Notes under the pieces: generated by a model | Seen by the model: the letters and a program-made list of their open reading frames with translations, nothing else | Told to the model about the DNA's origin: nothing | The model's database searches: none | Part shown: positions 1 to 11,791 of the stretch, piece after piece | Layout: every line of letters starts with the position of its first letter | Position numbering within the stretch: the first letter of the stretch is position 1 | Translations under genes and position numbers: made by a program | Assembly: GCA_001414345.1 (NCBI GenBank) | Contig: LLCB01000053.1 | Span: forward strand, 124,001-188,000 | Direction of reading: 5' to 3' | Length of the DNA: 64,000 nucleotides | DNA from: Hymenoscyphus infarciens | Lineage: Eukaryota > Ascomycota > Leotiomycetes > Helotiales > Helotiaceae

Positions 1-68
1 AAAGCAACAAAAAGCTTAAAGAGATATTATAAATGCTATCACCAGCGAAGTAGAGTTTAGCCTTTTTA
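1..68 (-). mobile_element. Internal edge of an LTR element running off the window
   Basis: These bases lie on the internal side of the LTR at 69-420 and match, in inverted form, the stretch just inside the 5' LTR at 31306-31375. They are therefore the first internal bases of a minus-oriented element whose body lies to the left of the window. No coding content is visible. Confidence 0.6.
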
Positions 69-420
69 TATAATAGTACAAAATATACACAACTATAGAA
101 GAGGCATATAGGAGTACGTTTAGCAGAATAACGTATATAAATACTAGGCTCTAATACAGAAGAAAAGGCTAAACTAGCCTTTTCTAACTCTAAGAGAGTA
201 GGCTACTATATATAAGAGGTTCAGACAACAAAAAGGAGTACGAAACCGAACAACGACATACGTCGGCTAATATAAAAGCCCGAACCCTACGAAGTACGTC
301 CGAAAGTCCGGACGTACGTAACCTTCCTAAATTAGACAATATAAAACAACAACTACCGAAACCTTGTATATACGGCATATGCCATATAATCTCGGCTATA
401 TAGGACGGCATGCCGTCATA
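69..420 (-). repeat. LTR (about 352 bp), minus orientation, best-preserved copy of its family
   Basis: In minus orientation this LTR begins with the family start, originally TGTGACGGCATGCCGTCC; here only the second base has changed. It ends in the RIP-mutated form of TGCCGTCACA. Other copies are at 30403-30710 (-), 30952-31305 (+), 33750-34103 (+) and 36082-36389 (-). The open frame of about 73 codons inside it is repeat sequence shared between LTRs, not a gene. Because this copy is the least mutated, it shows how the others changed (G to A, C to T). Confidence 0.8.
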
Positions 421-424
421 TATT

Positions 425-3400
425 CGCCTATTCTATATAGAGACCGACTATTCTTATACTCTATATACCTTATAAGAGTAACCTTCTAACGTCTTTAAAG
501 ATTTAGATAACTCTAATCCTAACTACTCAGACTCTAATTAGAGTAACGTAGAAGAAGAAATCCTTAAAATCGCTACTTCTTCTCTATTCTTAAACTAGGA
601 CCTTAAACTCTTTAGTCTTTAAGTAAGAACCTATAAAGAGAGACCTAAGAGAATTTATAATAGTTTAAACACTCTCTTTAATACTCTTATACTAAAGCTA
701 AAAAGAAGATATCTACTTCTAAGAGATTCTTAGACGTCTCTATTACTATATACGTTCTAGAACTTAGGTCTAATAACTAGTAAGAGTTTAAGTATAGAGT
801 AAAAGAATAGATCGTTATTAGTATCTATAATAATTATTATATAAATATTACCTCTATTAAGGCTAAGCTAGGCTCTAAAACCCTAGTCTAATTTATAAAA
901 AGAACGGCCGAATACTAGCGAAGGATAATATAGACTATAACTACTATATATATACGCTTAGACTCTACTATACTAATAGAGATCGAATACTATATAACTT
1001 TTAAAGAGCTAATAAATAAGCTAAAAGGACTATACTAATCTTAGAGCATAGATATACTTATTAATCTTACTCTTTAATTCTAGCGTCTTAAACTTAGAAG
1101 CTATAAATCAATTAGAGAATCTACTACTACCTTCCTTAACCTTAATACTAACTTAGCTCGAATCTCTAAAGATACTAAAAAGACTAATCTAGACATAGTC
1201 TTAAAATTTATAAATAGTCTCGACTCTTTATATACTAATTATATAGTAGATTTTCAAAGAAACCGAACCTTTATTATAGCCTATAACATAGGCGCTAAGA
1301 ATAACCTTATTTAGGTAGTCTCTTTTACTAAACTCGTTAATACTACTATTACTAAAGAGAAACATATAACTTAAGAAAATAACCGATATATAATAATAAT
1401 AGTAATAGTAGTAATAGCGACAGTAACAGCTCTATTACTATAACTCGCTTTACTAGCTTACTAGTATATTATTAATTACTATAACTTCTATAATAAAAAC
1501 AGATATCTAGAAATAAACTACTATACTAAACATTCTAAAAAGCGTCTAATATAATAGTTAGGCCTTAAGAGTAAGATAACTAAGCCTAAAGGAAAAGGTA
1601 AAGGTAAGAGAGAGCAAAAACCTAGAGTATAAGACAACTCTAACAATAATACTCTAATACTATATACTTATAAAGTAATAGTAATAGACGTCTCTAATAA
1701 CCCCTATAAATAACTCTCTATACCTTCTATTAATCAACTACTAATCTTTAAGAGAGCTCTAATTAATATAGCTCTTATAGTAGTAGTAACAAAACTAAAT
1801 AATCTTAAGAGAGCTAAGTTTAACCTTTAAATAGAATAGCTACTTAATACTAGATACTTCTACTATTATACCGCTAACCGCTTCTTATTTACTAAGTATA
1901 AGGAATTACTTAATATAAAGCTAATCACAGGTATTAGTAGCTTAGTATATACTCTAGTAGGTATTAGCTTTATAAAAATCTTTACTAGAACTAAGGCTAT
2001 TCTTCTTTTAAACGTTTACTATATTCTATAGCTAGGATATAACCTTATTTTAATAGAATAGCTAGAAGAGGAGAGCTATAACTAGAGCTAGATAAAGAAG
2101 CCTTTTAAGCTCTAGTTTAATATTAGCTAAGAACAATTTATATCTATAAAGTAAGGTAATATCTACTTCTTAGATATATAAAAGCTATTTCTAGTCTTTA
2201 TCTCTATACTAGATTCTAAAGAGAGACCTAACTATAGTATTATAGCGCTTATAGCCTACTAGCAAATCGTAATAGTAGTTTATAGCCTAGACTCTAGGTT
2301 ATTCCTTTAGTATAAGTAACTCGGTTATCTAGAGGAATTAAACGTTAAGAGACTATTAGAAGTCTTAGTTAGTATAGACTTTAATAAGCTTTCAGAAGAT
2401 TATAAATCAACTTATTAGATATACGTCTTTAGAGCTATAAAAGCTAAATCTACTTATAGAAATCGTATTAAGCCTAGCTAGTATATACTAGACCTAGTAT
2501 ACTTTAATCTTTATAGCCTAATCCCTATAAATAGCAACTTAGGAGAATACTACTTTATATACGTTATATATAATAAGACTAAATTTAAGTATACTAAGGC
2601 TCTTAAAAGAAAGAGAGAAGTCTTCGATTTCTTTCTTAAATTTAAAATACGCTTTAAGTATAGAAATACTAAAATCCGCTAAGTATAAACAGATAGAAGA
2701 GAACTATTATTCTCAAGACTCTTCTAAGAATACTATTAAAAGGAAGGTATTATAATTAAGCTAATAATAGCCTACTATCTAAGCTAAAACAAAGGGGCTA
2801 AAAGATATAGCTAAATACTTTAGTAAAAGACGTCTATCTTAATATATACTTTAAGAATCTTAAATAACTAGTAGCTAAAGGTTATATAGACTATATAGTA
2901 TCTTACTAATCGTAGCCTATATCAATTACTAAGATATAAAACACTTTATAAGGCTATTAATAAATACACTTCTAAAAGCTATTACCTTTATATTCTAGGA
3001 TCTAAGGTATAGACTATAATTAAGTATAAGAAAAAGAAGCTTAAAGTAAGAGTAAATAAAGGTATTCTAATCGAATATAAAGAGGATACTATCTATAGAA
3101 TACTTCTTCTTAATAGTAAAGTAATAAGAGTAAGCGACGTTTATATTAAAAAACGAATACCTACTAATTTTAACTTCTATAATACTAAAAGATACTACTT
3201 CTCTAAGTTAGAAAGCAATAAAAGTAGTAATAACGACGAACCTTACTAAAAGAGGCTTATAAGACTAATACTAATAAAAGTAATAGTATTAACCTTATAG
3301 AAAAGAGTAACTACTAATAGTACTAACGAGTATACCTTTAATCTCTTTATAAGAATAGTATAACTAGCGAAATCTAGCTCTATACTAGCGCTATAACCTA

Positions 3401-5270
3401 AGCTATAGCTAGCGCCTCTATAACGGATTATCTAAAGTATTACTAGAGAATAGAAGTTCTAGGAAATATATAACGTCTTAAGAGAAGTCCTAGACGTTAT
3501 CTTTCTAGCTCTAGTAAATAATTAGAGATATATTATAGTAGAAGTACTATAAGTATAGTAGGTTATAAACGCTAATATTAGTAAAAGCTCTAATAGCGAA
3601 TTAATACTACTACCTAGCTTTAATAATAAGGAAGAAGCTTAAGCCTTCTTTACTAGATACGCTTTTATAGACGTTATAAGACTAATAGAGCTCTATAAAC
3701 CTAAGACTTAGTAAGAAGCTTACTAAGGTAGCTAGTAGTATTTCTAGAAACTAGCTATCTAAGAAGAATATAATTTACTAATAGATAATAGTATATAAAG
3801 AATAGTTAGTTATTTTAAGAATTAAAAAGTCTTATATAAGTAATAGATATAGTAGTATAAAAGAGGAGACGACGGTAGTATTACTTATTATAAAGCTTAC
3901 TACGTAATTAAGAGTTTTAAATAAAAGGAGAGAATCGACTTCTTTAAGACATTTATAACTATTATTAAACCTATAAGCTATAAGGTAATCTTTACTATCG
4001 CTACTATCTTAGATTAGAAGATCGAATAAATAAACGTTAAAACTGCTTTTCTCTATAGAAATATTAATATTAACATCTATATAGAATAGCTAGAGAGCTA
4101 TAATAATAAAACTAATAGAGTATATAAGCTTAAGAAAGCCTTATATAGTCTTAAGTAAGTACTCTAAGTCTAGTATACTATATTAGTAGACTTTCTAAAG
4201 ACTATTAGCTTCTTACCTATTAACTTAGATACTAGCGTCTTCTACTATAGTAATAATACTATTATAGCTATTTACGTCGACGATCTACTAATTACTAGAC
4301 CTAATAAAAAGTATATTAAGGAAATTAAGAAGACTTTAAGTAAAAGGTTTAAGATAGTAAACTTAGAACTATATAGCTTCTACTTAGATATAAAAGTAAA
4401 ACACGACTATATTAAAAGGTTACTAAAACTATTATAATAAGAATACTTAGAAAAGGTTTTAGAGAAGTTTAAGCTTAGTAATACTAAAAACATAGATACT
4501 CTAATAGAGACCTTACTAAAGTATATAATCTTATTAGAAGCGCTCTATAAAGCTACGCTAGAATTTAGACGTAGATACTAATCTACTATAGGCTCTCTAA
4601 TATATACTATACTAGATACTTAACTAGATATACTATATACTATATCAGTTATAAGCAGGTTTGCTTTCAATTCTAATAAGTACTATATAACAGCTATAAA
4701 ACGTATTCTATAGTATCTTAAAAGGACTTTAAGCCTTCGCCTAAGCTTTTAAAGACTACTAAAAGAACTCTAAGGATATACTAACGTAGACTAAGTAGAG
4801 AACTATAATATAAGAAGATTAACCTTTAAATACGTCTTTAACATTAGTAGTAGAGCTATTAGCTAGTCGTTTAAAAGATAAGCAACTATTATACTCTTAT
4901 TCTACGAATCAGAATATATTAGATAAACCCTAGCTACTAAAGAAGTAGTATAGCTATGAAAATTCCTTAAGTAAGTCTATTATAACTAATACGCCTCTCT
5001 TATAGCTATAGTAATCTTCTATAATAACTAAGGTATTATAGCTCTTACTAAAAACTCTAGAGTCTACTACGCTTATATAAAGTATATCGATATTTAGTAG
5101 TACTACTAGTGTAAAATAATTAATAGTAAAATTATTAAGCTATAGTATACCTCTACTAAAAAGCAAGTAGTCGATAGCCTTATAAAGTCCCTCGACTAAG
5201 CTAAATTTATTATATTTTAGAAGTTAATTAGAGTTCTCTAAGATCTGTTTTTCCTAATTATAGGAGAGTT
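425..5270 (+). mobile_element. Ty1/Copia retrotransposon gag-pol relic, RIP-degraded
   Basis: Broken plus-strand frames, with a stop every few tens of codons, still show the Copia order. A zinc-knuckle remnant near 1475-1545 has its cysteines changed to tyrosine (TGC to TAC). The integrase core is near 2530-2760, with a TDxxE-like segment. The reverse transcriptase begins near 3960 and keeps an intact YVDDLLI motif at 4273-4293. RNase H extends to about 5100 with a TKHIDI-like remnant. CA and TG are almost absent, so CAG/CAA/TGG codons have become stops. It cannot encode a working protein. No matching LTR pair was found around it. Confidence 0.85.
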
Positions 5271-7330
5271 ATATAATAATACCTAATATTATAAATTCTA
5301 ATTATAGATAAAATATCTCTTTACTACCTAAATCGCTATAAAGCCTAATAGCTCTAACTTAAATCTTAGCTATATATAATATATACTTAAAAAGTTATAA
5401 TCTTATGTATTTACTTATACTAACTACTAGATTTTTAGCTAGCTACTTAAAAAAAGTAACTTTAGTAAATAAACATATATATTCAAGTCTTATTTATATT
5501 CTATATAACCTCTTTATTCTCTTTTATTTATAAAGCTCTACTTATTATATTAAGACATATCTTTACTTTAGTAAAGCTACTAAACCTTGTCTTAGGTATT
5601 AACCTACTATATATAACTACTAAATATACTAAAGACTTTAATAATTAGTATATATAAAGTATTAACTCTCTTATACTAGAAGTTCTACTACTAAGTACAC
5701 TTAGTAAGAAGTCTATCTTTAAAGATATATATATATATATATTAGTAGATACTACTAGCTAGTAATAAATACTATAAACTCTACTATTTAGACATTCTTA
5801 CTAATAAGCTGTAATTACTATAGTAATCGTCTTACTATTCTATTAGCTTTACTAATAGCTAAGAAAGAACTAACTATACTATTTTTAATATATAGAAATT
5901 CAAGGTCTTTGTTAACTTTCTAGAAGAGCCTCTTCTTAAAAGCTAAAGAGTACGTCTAGGTATCTTCTATACTAAAAGTAAAAGGCTAGTTATAAACTCT
6001 AACTAGTATATAAGCTTATAACACGTTTAAGACGCTATCTTATAAAAGTAAACTCTTAGTTTTTAACTACTTATTATTAATATAAATACTACTAACTACT
6101 ACTAATAGAAATAGGTCTACTAACTAGAGCTAATAGATATATAGTAGTGTTTTATTAAATATATTAAGATAGAGAGAGAACCTATTACTAAGTATACTCT
6201 TAACTCTATATAGGTGCTTAGTATATATAGTCTAAACCTAGGGAATTAGAATAGCTAATACCTATATAAGATAATAACGTAGTTCATAGACTAGCTATAT
6301 CTTAACTAAATAGATAAATAGCCTTAGACTAACGAATATCTATAAAATAAATACTTTATCTTTAGTATTATACTCTCTAGGCCTAGGTCTATTAAGTCTT
6401 TTAGTAGTAGTTACTTTATAGTATCTAAGAGGTATAAAAGCCTACGTAGCTAAAGCTAAAGTCGTATCTCTAGTATAGTCTCTAGTAGAGCCTTTAGTTA
6501 GAGATTAATATACTAAAAAGCATCTTAGTAAAGTTACTCTCATCTTACTACTATAAGACTACCTAGCTTAGAAGCTAGGCCCTTATTACTAAAACGTTCT
6601 TAACTTAAAACACTACCTCTATTATATTAGAAGACTTCTACATCTATTCTTAAAACTATTAAGATAGTACTTAGGCTATTAGTAGATAAAGTACTATAAC
6701 TTCTAGGATTATAATAACTAAGAAAGGTAAATAGTAGAGAATATCTTATCTATATAGACAGCTTAATAAAGATAAGAGTTAAGCCTAGTACTAATATATC
6801 TAAAAGATATAGTATAACTAAGCTATACGTTAATATACTTAAATACTTACTAGAATACATAAAGTATAACTTTAAATAGAGATCTAATCTATACTAGATC
6901 TTAGACTATACTAGTACTAGTAAAGCTAGTACTATACTAGGTAACTCAACTATAGAGAATATCTTAGTATATACTACTAATAGAGAATTTAAGAATAATA
7001 ATAAAGCTAACATATTAGTATAACTTCTAAGAGAGTTATAACGCTCTCCTTTTCTTTTCTTTCTTTTTCCTTCTTTTTATATTTATAACTAAAGAAGTCT
7101 ACTAAGTATAAGTAACTCTTAGTTATATAGAACGACTAAAGAAGTTTATTAGAAGAGCTCCTCTTTATAGGCCTTATTTATATATAGCTTAGGAGAAGAA
7201 GATAATTATAAGCTTTAATATAACTAATACTTATTTATTCTTCTCTAGCTCTTAATCCTTTAAAGGTTTAGTTATAAGTTTATTAAAGATAAGATAGTAT
7301 AGCTTTAGAAGTTATAGAATTAAAGAGGAG
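5271..7330. mobile_element. A/T-rich degenerate repeat sequence, family not recognised
   Basis: This continues the RIP composition of the Copia relic. It lacks any frame longer than a few dozen codons and shows no motif I can name. A purine-rich tract runs directly into an LTR start at 7331, so at least the right part is the 3' interior of a plus-oriented LTR element. Confidence 0.5.
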
Positions 7331-7454
7331 TGTTGAATATTATAGTATATACTCCTTATAATATACTATAATATTATCTCTTAAGCCTCCTAGATTATAT
7401 ATCTATATAAGAAGGGGAGTATTCTCCTAAGAGAGACTTCTTAAGTAATATAAT
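7331..7454 (+). repeat. Probable 3' LTR of a Copia-type element
   Basis: A purine tract (AAAGAGGAG) immediately precedes TGTTGAATATTATAG, the layout of a polypurine tract followed by an LTR start. The A/T-rich sequence stops sharply at about 7455, where ordinary sequence begins. No second copy was found upstream, so the LTR call rests on this junction. The right boundary is approximate. Confidence 0.5.
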
Positions 7455-7710
7455 ATGGGTTCCACTTACTATACCGTTCAATATCGTACTCCTGTAGAAG
7501 GCTTGAAACTGAAAAAGAGGATTATCTAAAGAGCAACTTTTGGCCTACATATTCATTGGAGTCCCAATTTTCAAACCAACAGTTCAAAAATTCCTTTAAG
7601 CTCACAATTGAACTTCTCAACAAACTCAACTGGTCAAAAAATAAAATAAAACGATTTGCCAACCCTGATCTATCATCTACTCCTGTCCCATCACCAGTGG
7701 CAAAGACACT

Positions 7711-10136
7711 TCACATCCCCCTCTCCTTCAACCTTTGATATTTCCTCGCATCCTTAACACTAGCCTTCACCTTCCCAAGTGCAACCTCCCAATCACAAGC
7801 CTCAATCCTCAGCTCTCCCTCCCCTCCATCAACATTCATCTCACCAGCTTTAACACTCATCTCCCTCTTCAGCGCCGCCACAGCAGCAGCCTGATGCAAA
7901 TTTCCCAAATCCGCCCCCGAATACCCCCCTGTTCTCTCATCCCTCGCAACCCCCTCCAGAAGTCCCACCTCCTCAGGTCCCGCATCAGGAAGTGCTTTCC
8001 TAAATAGTGCTTTCAAAATCTCCACCCGTTCATCGGGGGTAGGTAAATCCACAAAAACACTCGTGCCCAACCTCCCCGGTCTCAACATGGCAGGATCAAT
8101 CATATCTGGTCGATTGGTAGCAGCAACAACATAAATTCCCGCCCTGCTACTAAGTCCATCAAGTTCAGTGAGGAGCGTATTGACAACCTTGCTACTCGCC
8201 TCCGATAAAGAATCTTCTCGTTTGGGGACTAGAGCATCGAGTTCGTCGAAGAAGAGGATACAAGGCACCGAAGAACGGGCTCGTTCGAAGACTTGACGGA
8301 CTGCTCGTTCGGATTCGCCTACGTATTTGTTGAGCAACTCAGGACCTTTGATGGAGATAAAGTTTGCTTTTGATTCATTGGCTACTGCTTTTGCGAGGAG
8401 GGTTTTTCCACATCCGGGGGGTCCCCAGAGGAGGACGCCAGTTGGAGCCGTGATACCGACTCTTGCGAAGGATTCCGGTCTTTTGATGGGTTCTACGATT
8501 GCCATTTCTAGTTGTTCCCTTACTTCGTGAAGGGCTCCGATGTGTGCCCAAGTTGTGTCTGGAATGGTGGCGAATCCTTCTCGTTTCGCTGAAGGTTGGA
8601 CTTTGGGAATGGCAGTGAGGAAGTCGTCGTATTTTATGGAAAAGTCTCCATCTGGTGATGATTCTCCCGCGTGAGCGACCAGAGATCTCAATATTAAGAG
8701 AGCAGGCGCGGTTGTGGGTGGTGTATCCAAGTCCATATCGGTTGCCGTACGTTCTTTTAATACAGCCATCATTCGTTTCATTGCCTCAGTTCCTGCCACG
8801 GAAACCACATCATTCAGATCCGCACCGACAAATCCAGGAGTGAGTTTGGCAAGATGTCGATAATTGAAATCTTCAGCTAGAATCAACTTCTGAGTGAGTG
8901 CTCGTAGAATCTTCTCTCGAGCATGTTCATTCGGAACTCCCAAGTTAATTTCCTTGTTGAATCTCCCCGCTCTTCGAAGTGCTGGATCTAAACTATCAGG
9001 CCGATTTGTTGCCGCGATAATAATAACTGGTTTTCCGCCAGTTTTTTCCAAAGCCATGTCGTCCATACAAGTCAACATCTGAGCCACTATTCGTTTTTCC
9101 ATCTCTCTTTGAGCACTTTCTCGTTTCCCCATAATAACATCAATCTCATCAATAAAAACCAGGCACGGTGCCATCCTTTTTGCTTCATCAAAAATATCTC
9201 GTATTTTCTTTTCTGATTCTCCTGACATTCCTGCTACCAGTGAGGGCGCAGACAAGGGAATAAATGATACCCCTATTTCGGCCGCAAAAGCATTCGCAAT
9301 CATCGTTTTTCCACATCCAGGAGGTCCATGAAGTAGTACTCCTCGAGGAGGTTGTATCCCAGTTCTGATGTATGTATCTGGGTATAACATAGGCATCGCA
9401 ACAAGCTCGTTTAGCTCCTCAATCACATTCTCCACTCCCCCCAAATTTTCGAGAGAGATATCCGTAGGTGGTTTCCGATCGGCATCTTTCTGCGGTCCTC
9501 GTTCTGCTTTCCTCCGTTTTAATTTGGGTTCCCCATTTGGTTGTCGGTCCGCCTTGAGTGGCGATTCCATCTCCCCATTCGCAACAGGTGTCTGTAAAGA
9601 CACAGAAGAAGCAACCATATCTCCCACAGGCGGAGTTCCTTCCCTCGGCGGCATGGTAGTAGAATTCGGTTTCGACCACATCCGTGTAATACTCTTGTTC
9701 ATAACATTATGGTCCTGCCAAAAATTAGTCTCCATAAGAAAATCCCCAATATCAATATTCAAACCTTCAACCTCGGGGCAGGAGCCTCGTCGATCCCCTC
9801 AAAATCCCCATCCAAAGACTCATCATCATCCAACTCCTGCTCCTCCTCCTTGATAACGCGGAGAACCCTGTCTATGCAATCCTCCAACAACTTCTTACTC
9901 CTCCTTTTCAGACTGGAATTCGAATTCTTGATCGAGTCGTAGACTATAGAAATCGTGAGTCGTTTTGCTCCATTTTCCAATTGCGCCTGTTCGTCTGCGA
10001 GTTTGCGCACAATTTGATAAATCTGCCGCCCGTCTTGTTAGCATACCCTAAAACCCATTCCAGTCGCAGAAATTGGAGTCACCTCTTTATCTAGAGCTTG
10101 GGTAAGCGTAGGCCGCGGACCTCGAGAGACCATCAT
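7711..10136 (-). CDS. RIX7: Ribosome biogenesis AAA ATPase Rix7 (NVL-like)
   Basis: Exons 10136-10083, 10022-9765 and 9714-7711 give 771 aa. The protein has two AAA modules: Walker A GPPGCGKT at about residues 234-241 and 535-542, Walker B LVFIDE at about 289 and ILFFDE at about 595. The spacing and the CMDD segment match Rix7/NVL rather than Cdc48. The N-terminal part (TLTQALDKEIYQIVRKLADE) is the family's nucleolar substrate-recognition region and only appears after splicing. In yeast Rix7 strips Nsa1 from pre-60S particles. Intron 1 (60 nt, GTGACT donor) and intron 2 (50 nt, GTTTGA donor, ACTAAT branch) both keep phase 0. The gene is divergent from VPS20 across 283 bp. Confidence 0.93.
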
Positions 10137-10419
10137 TTCCCAAACACATAAGTATGCGCCGTCGTCAAAAGTCCAAATTCACAATCGCATCGCAATGAAA
10201 AAAAGGATTTTCGGGAATACTACTGTAGAACCCTGTCCTTGAGCACTCGGTGAATAATAGCTCCGCCTTACTTATCGATTAGCTTTCCTATCGTGCCGAG
10301 CCCCTCAAGCCTCGTCTCACCAAGGCTGCTCGTGTGCCCTCCCGTGAATACGCCGACAAACTCTCAATGACGTTCTAAGTTCGAGGTTCATCTCAACACC
10401 ATAACTAAACACCACAACT
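10137..10419. promoter_or_regulatory. Shared promoter region of RIX7 and VPS20
   Basis: This 283-bp gap separates two divergent start codons and must carry both promoters. No TATA box or factor site is obvious. Confidence 0.6.
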
Positions 10420-11184
10420 ATGGGCAACACACCCTCAACCCACAAAATCTCTGCCCAGGATAAGTCTGTCCCCCTTTTCCATTCGCCCCTCCAGTACTAA
10501 CACCCTTTAGAGCAATCCTAGACATGAAAAACCAACGCGACAAACTCCACCAATACCAACGACGAATAACCCTCCTCACAACCCGCGAAACAGACATCGC
10601 GCGCACCCTCCTCGCCTCAGGCGACAAGCCACGCGCTCTCCTCGCCCTGCGGAGAAAGAAATACCAAGAATCCCTCTTAGAAAAGACAGACGCCCAACTG
10701 GAACAACTCGAGAAACTGACCGCATCCGTGGAATTCGCGCAAGTGCAGAAGGATGTGGTCTTCGGGTTGGAACAGGGCACCAATGTGCTAAAGGAGATTC
10801 ATAAGGAGATGGGAGGCCTGGAACATGTCGAAATGTTGATGGGGGATACGGCGGATGCGATTGCTTATCAGCAGGTTAGTCTCTTGCTATGGAGCGGGTG
10901 AGTGGTGGGGAACAGTGTGCTAATTGTCTTCATAGGAGGTGAGTGACATGCTGGGGGGGAGGATATCAAACCAGGATGAGGACGAGGTCGAGGATGAACT
11001 GGACGCTCTGGAGGCCGAGGTGAGGGAAAGAGAAGGTCAACCTGAACCCCCTACGAAGGACCCAGAAAGAGAAGTTGAATTACCAGATGCTCCAACCACT
11101 GCGCCTCCGAGTTCAGTGCCGGCCAAAGAAAGGGCCAAAGCAAGACAGAGGGAACAAGAACAGCGAAATGCTATGTTAGCTTAA
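10420..11184 (+). CDS. VPS20: ESCRT-III subunit Vps20 (CHMP6)
   Basis: Exons 10420-10463, 10511-10874 and 10936-11184 give 218 aa, the usual length. The spliced N-terminus starts MGNTPSTHKISAQDKAILDM; glycine 2 fits the N-myristoylation known for Vps20, which nucleates ESCRT-III on endosomes. Charged helices typical of Snf7 proteins follow (QRDKLHQYQRRI), then an acidic C-terminus with a likely MIM helix. Intron 1 has a GTCTGT donor and a TACTAAC branch; intron 2 ends CTTCATAG. Without splicing the initiator and the ISAQDK motif would be missed. Confidence 0.93.
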
Positions 11185-11791
11185 GGGAGGGGATTCTTGA
11201 TTTTTGACTATTTGGAGCATTACACGGCGTTGTTGCGAGCATATAAATGAGTTACGACGGCGGCGTATATGGGTATGTGTATTAACTCAAATACCCAATC
11301 ATATGGAACGGTAGAGTCAAGTCAATTATTAGATTCAACTAGAGTTCACACTGAATAAATATTTATAAACAAAGATTGATATTCGTGAAGTCTTGGGGAG
11401 CTATGCTTCAACCCTCTTGCTGTTGTTACAATGATTCCCCCTTCAATGCCCAGATGCAATTCAAGACTGACGGGTATTTCCTTAGGAACCAAAAACTCCG
11501 CCCTTCAAACTCCAAAAATGCTATGCTTCATCCACTTGCAAATGCAATTCACAACGCCAATTATATACACCTCTCCATGCTCCATCAGCATAATTGACCA
11601 CCCGAACTCCCTCCACACTAGACATTCTCTTCAAGAATGAATAAAAAAACATGTACCAACCTCCACTAAATATGATCCTCATATACACCAGAAGCTGTAA
11701 CAAGAAATATTTCACCTGATAATAATAAACAGAGCTCCTGCAGAATGGCTGTTGGCTCACTTCCAATATGTCATATAACATAGGTCCGAAA
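11185..11791. other. Convergent 3' regions, no gene seen
   Basis: This stretch lies between the stop codons of VPS20 (+) and the DUF2293 gene (-). Short frames here have no coding character or splice support. It presumably holds both 3' UTRs. Confidence 0.6.

Noticed and set aside
190..411. 73-codon minus-strand open frame, similar to one at 30961-31152 and one at 33911-34135
   Set aside because: All three lie within LTR copies of one repeat family and keep frame only by shared descent; they are not genes.
9368..9853. 161-codon plus-strand frame opposite RIX7
   Set aside because: It lies antisense to conserved AAA-ATPase codons and has no domain or splice support.
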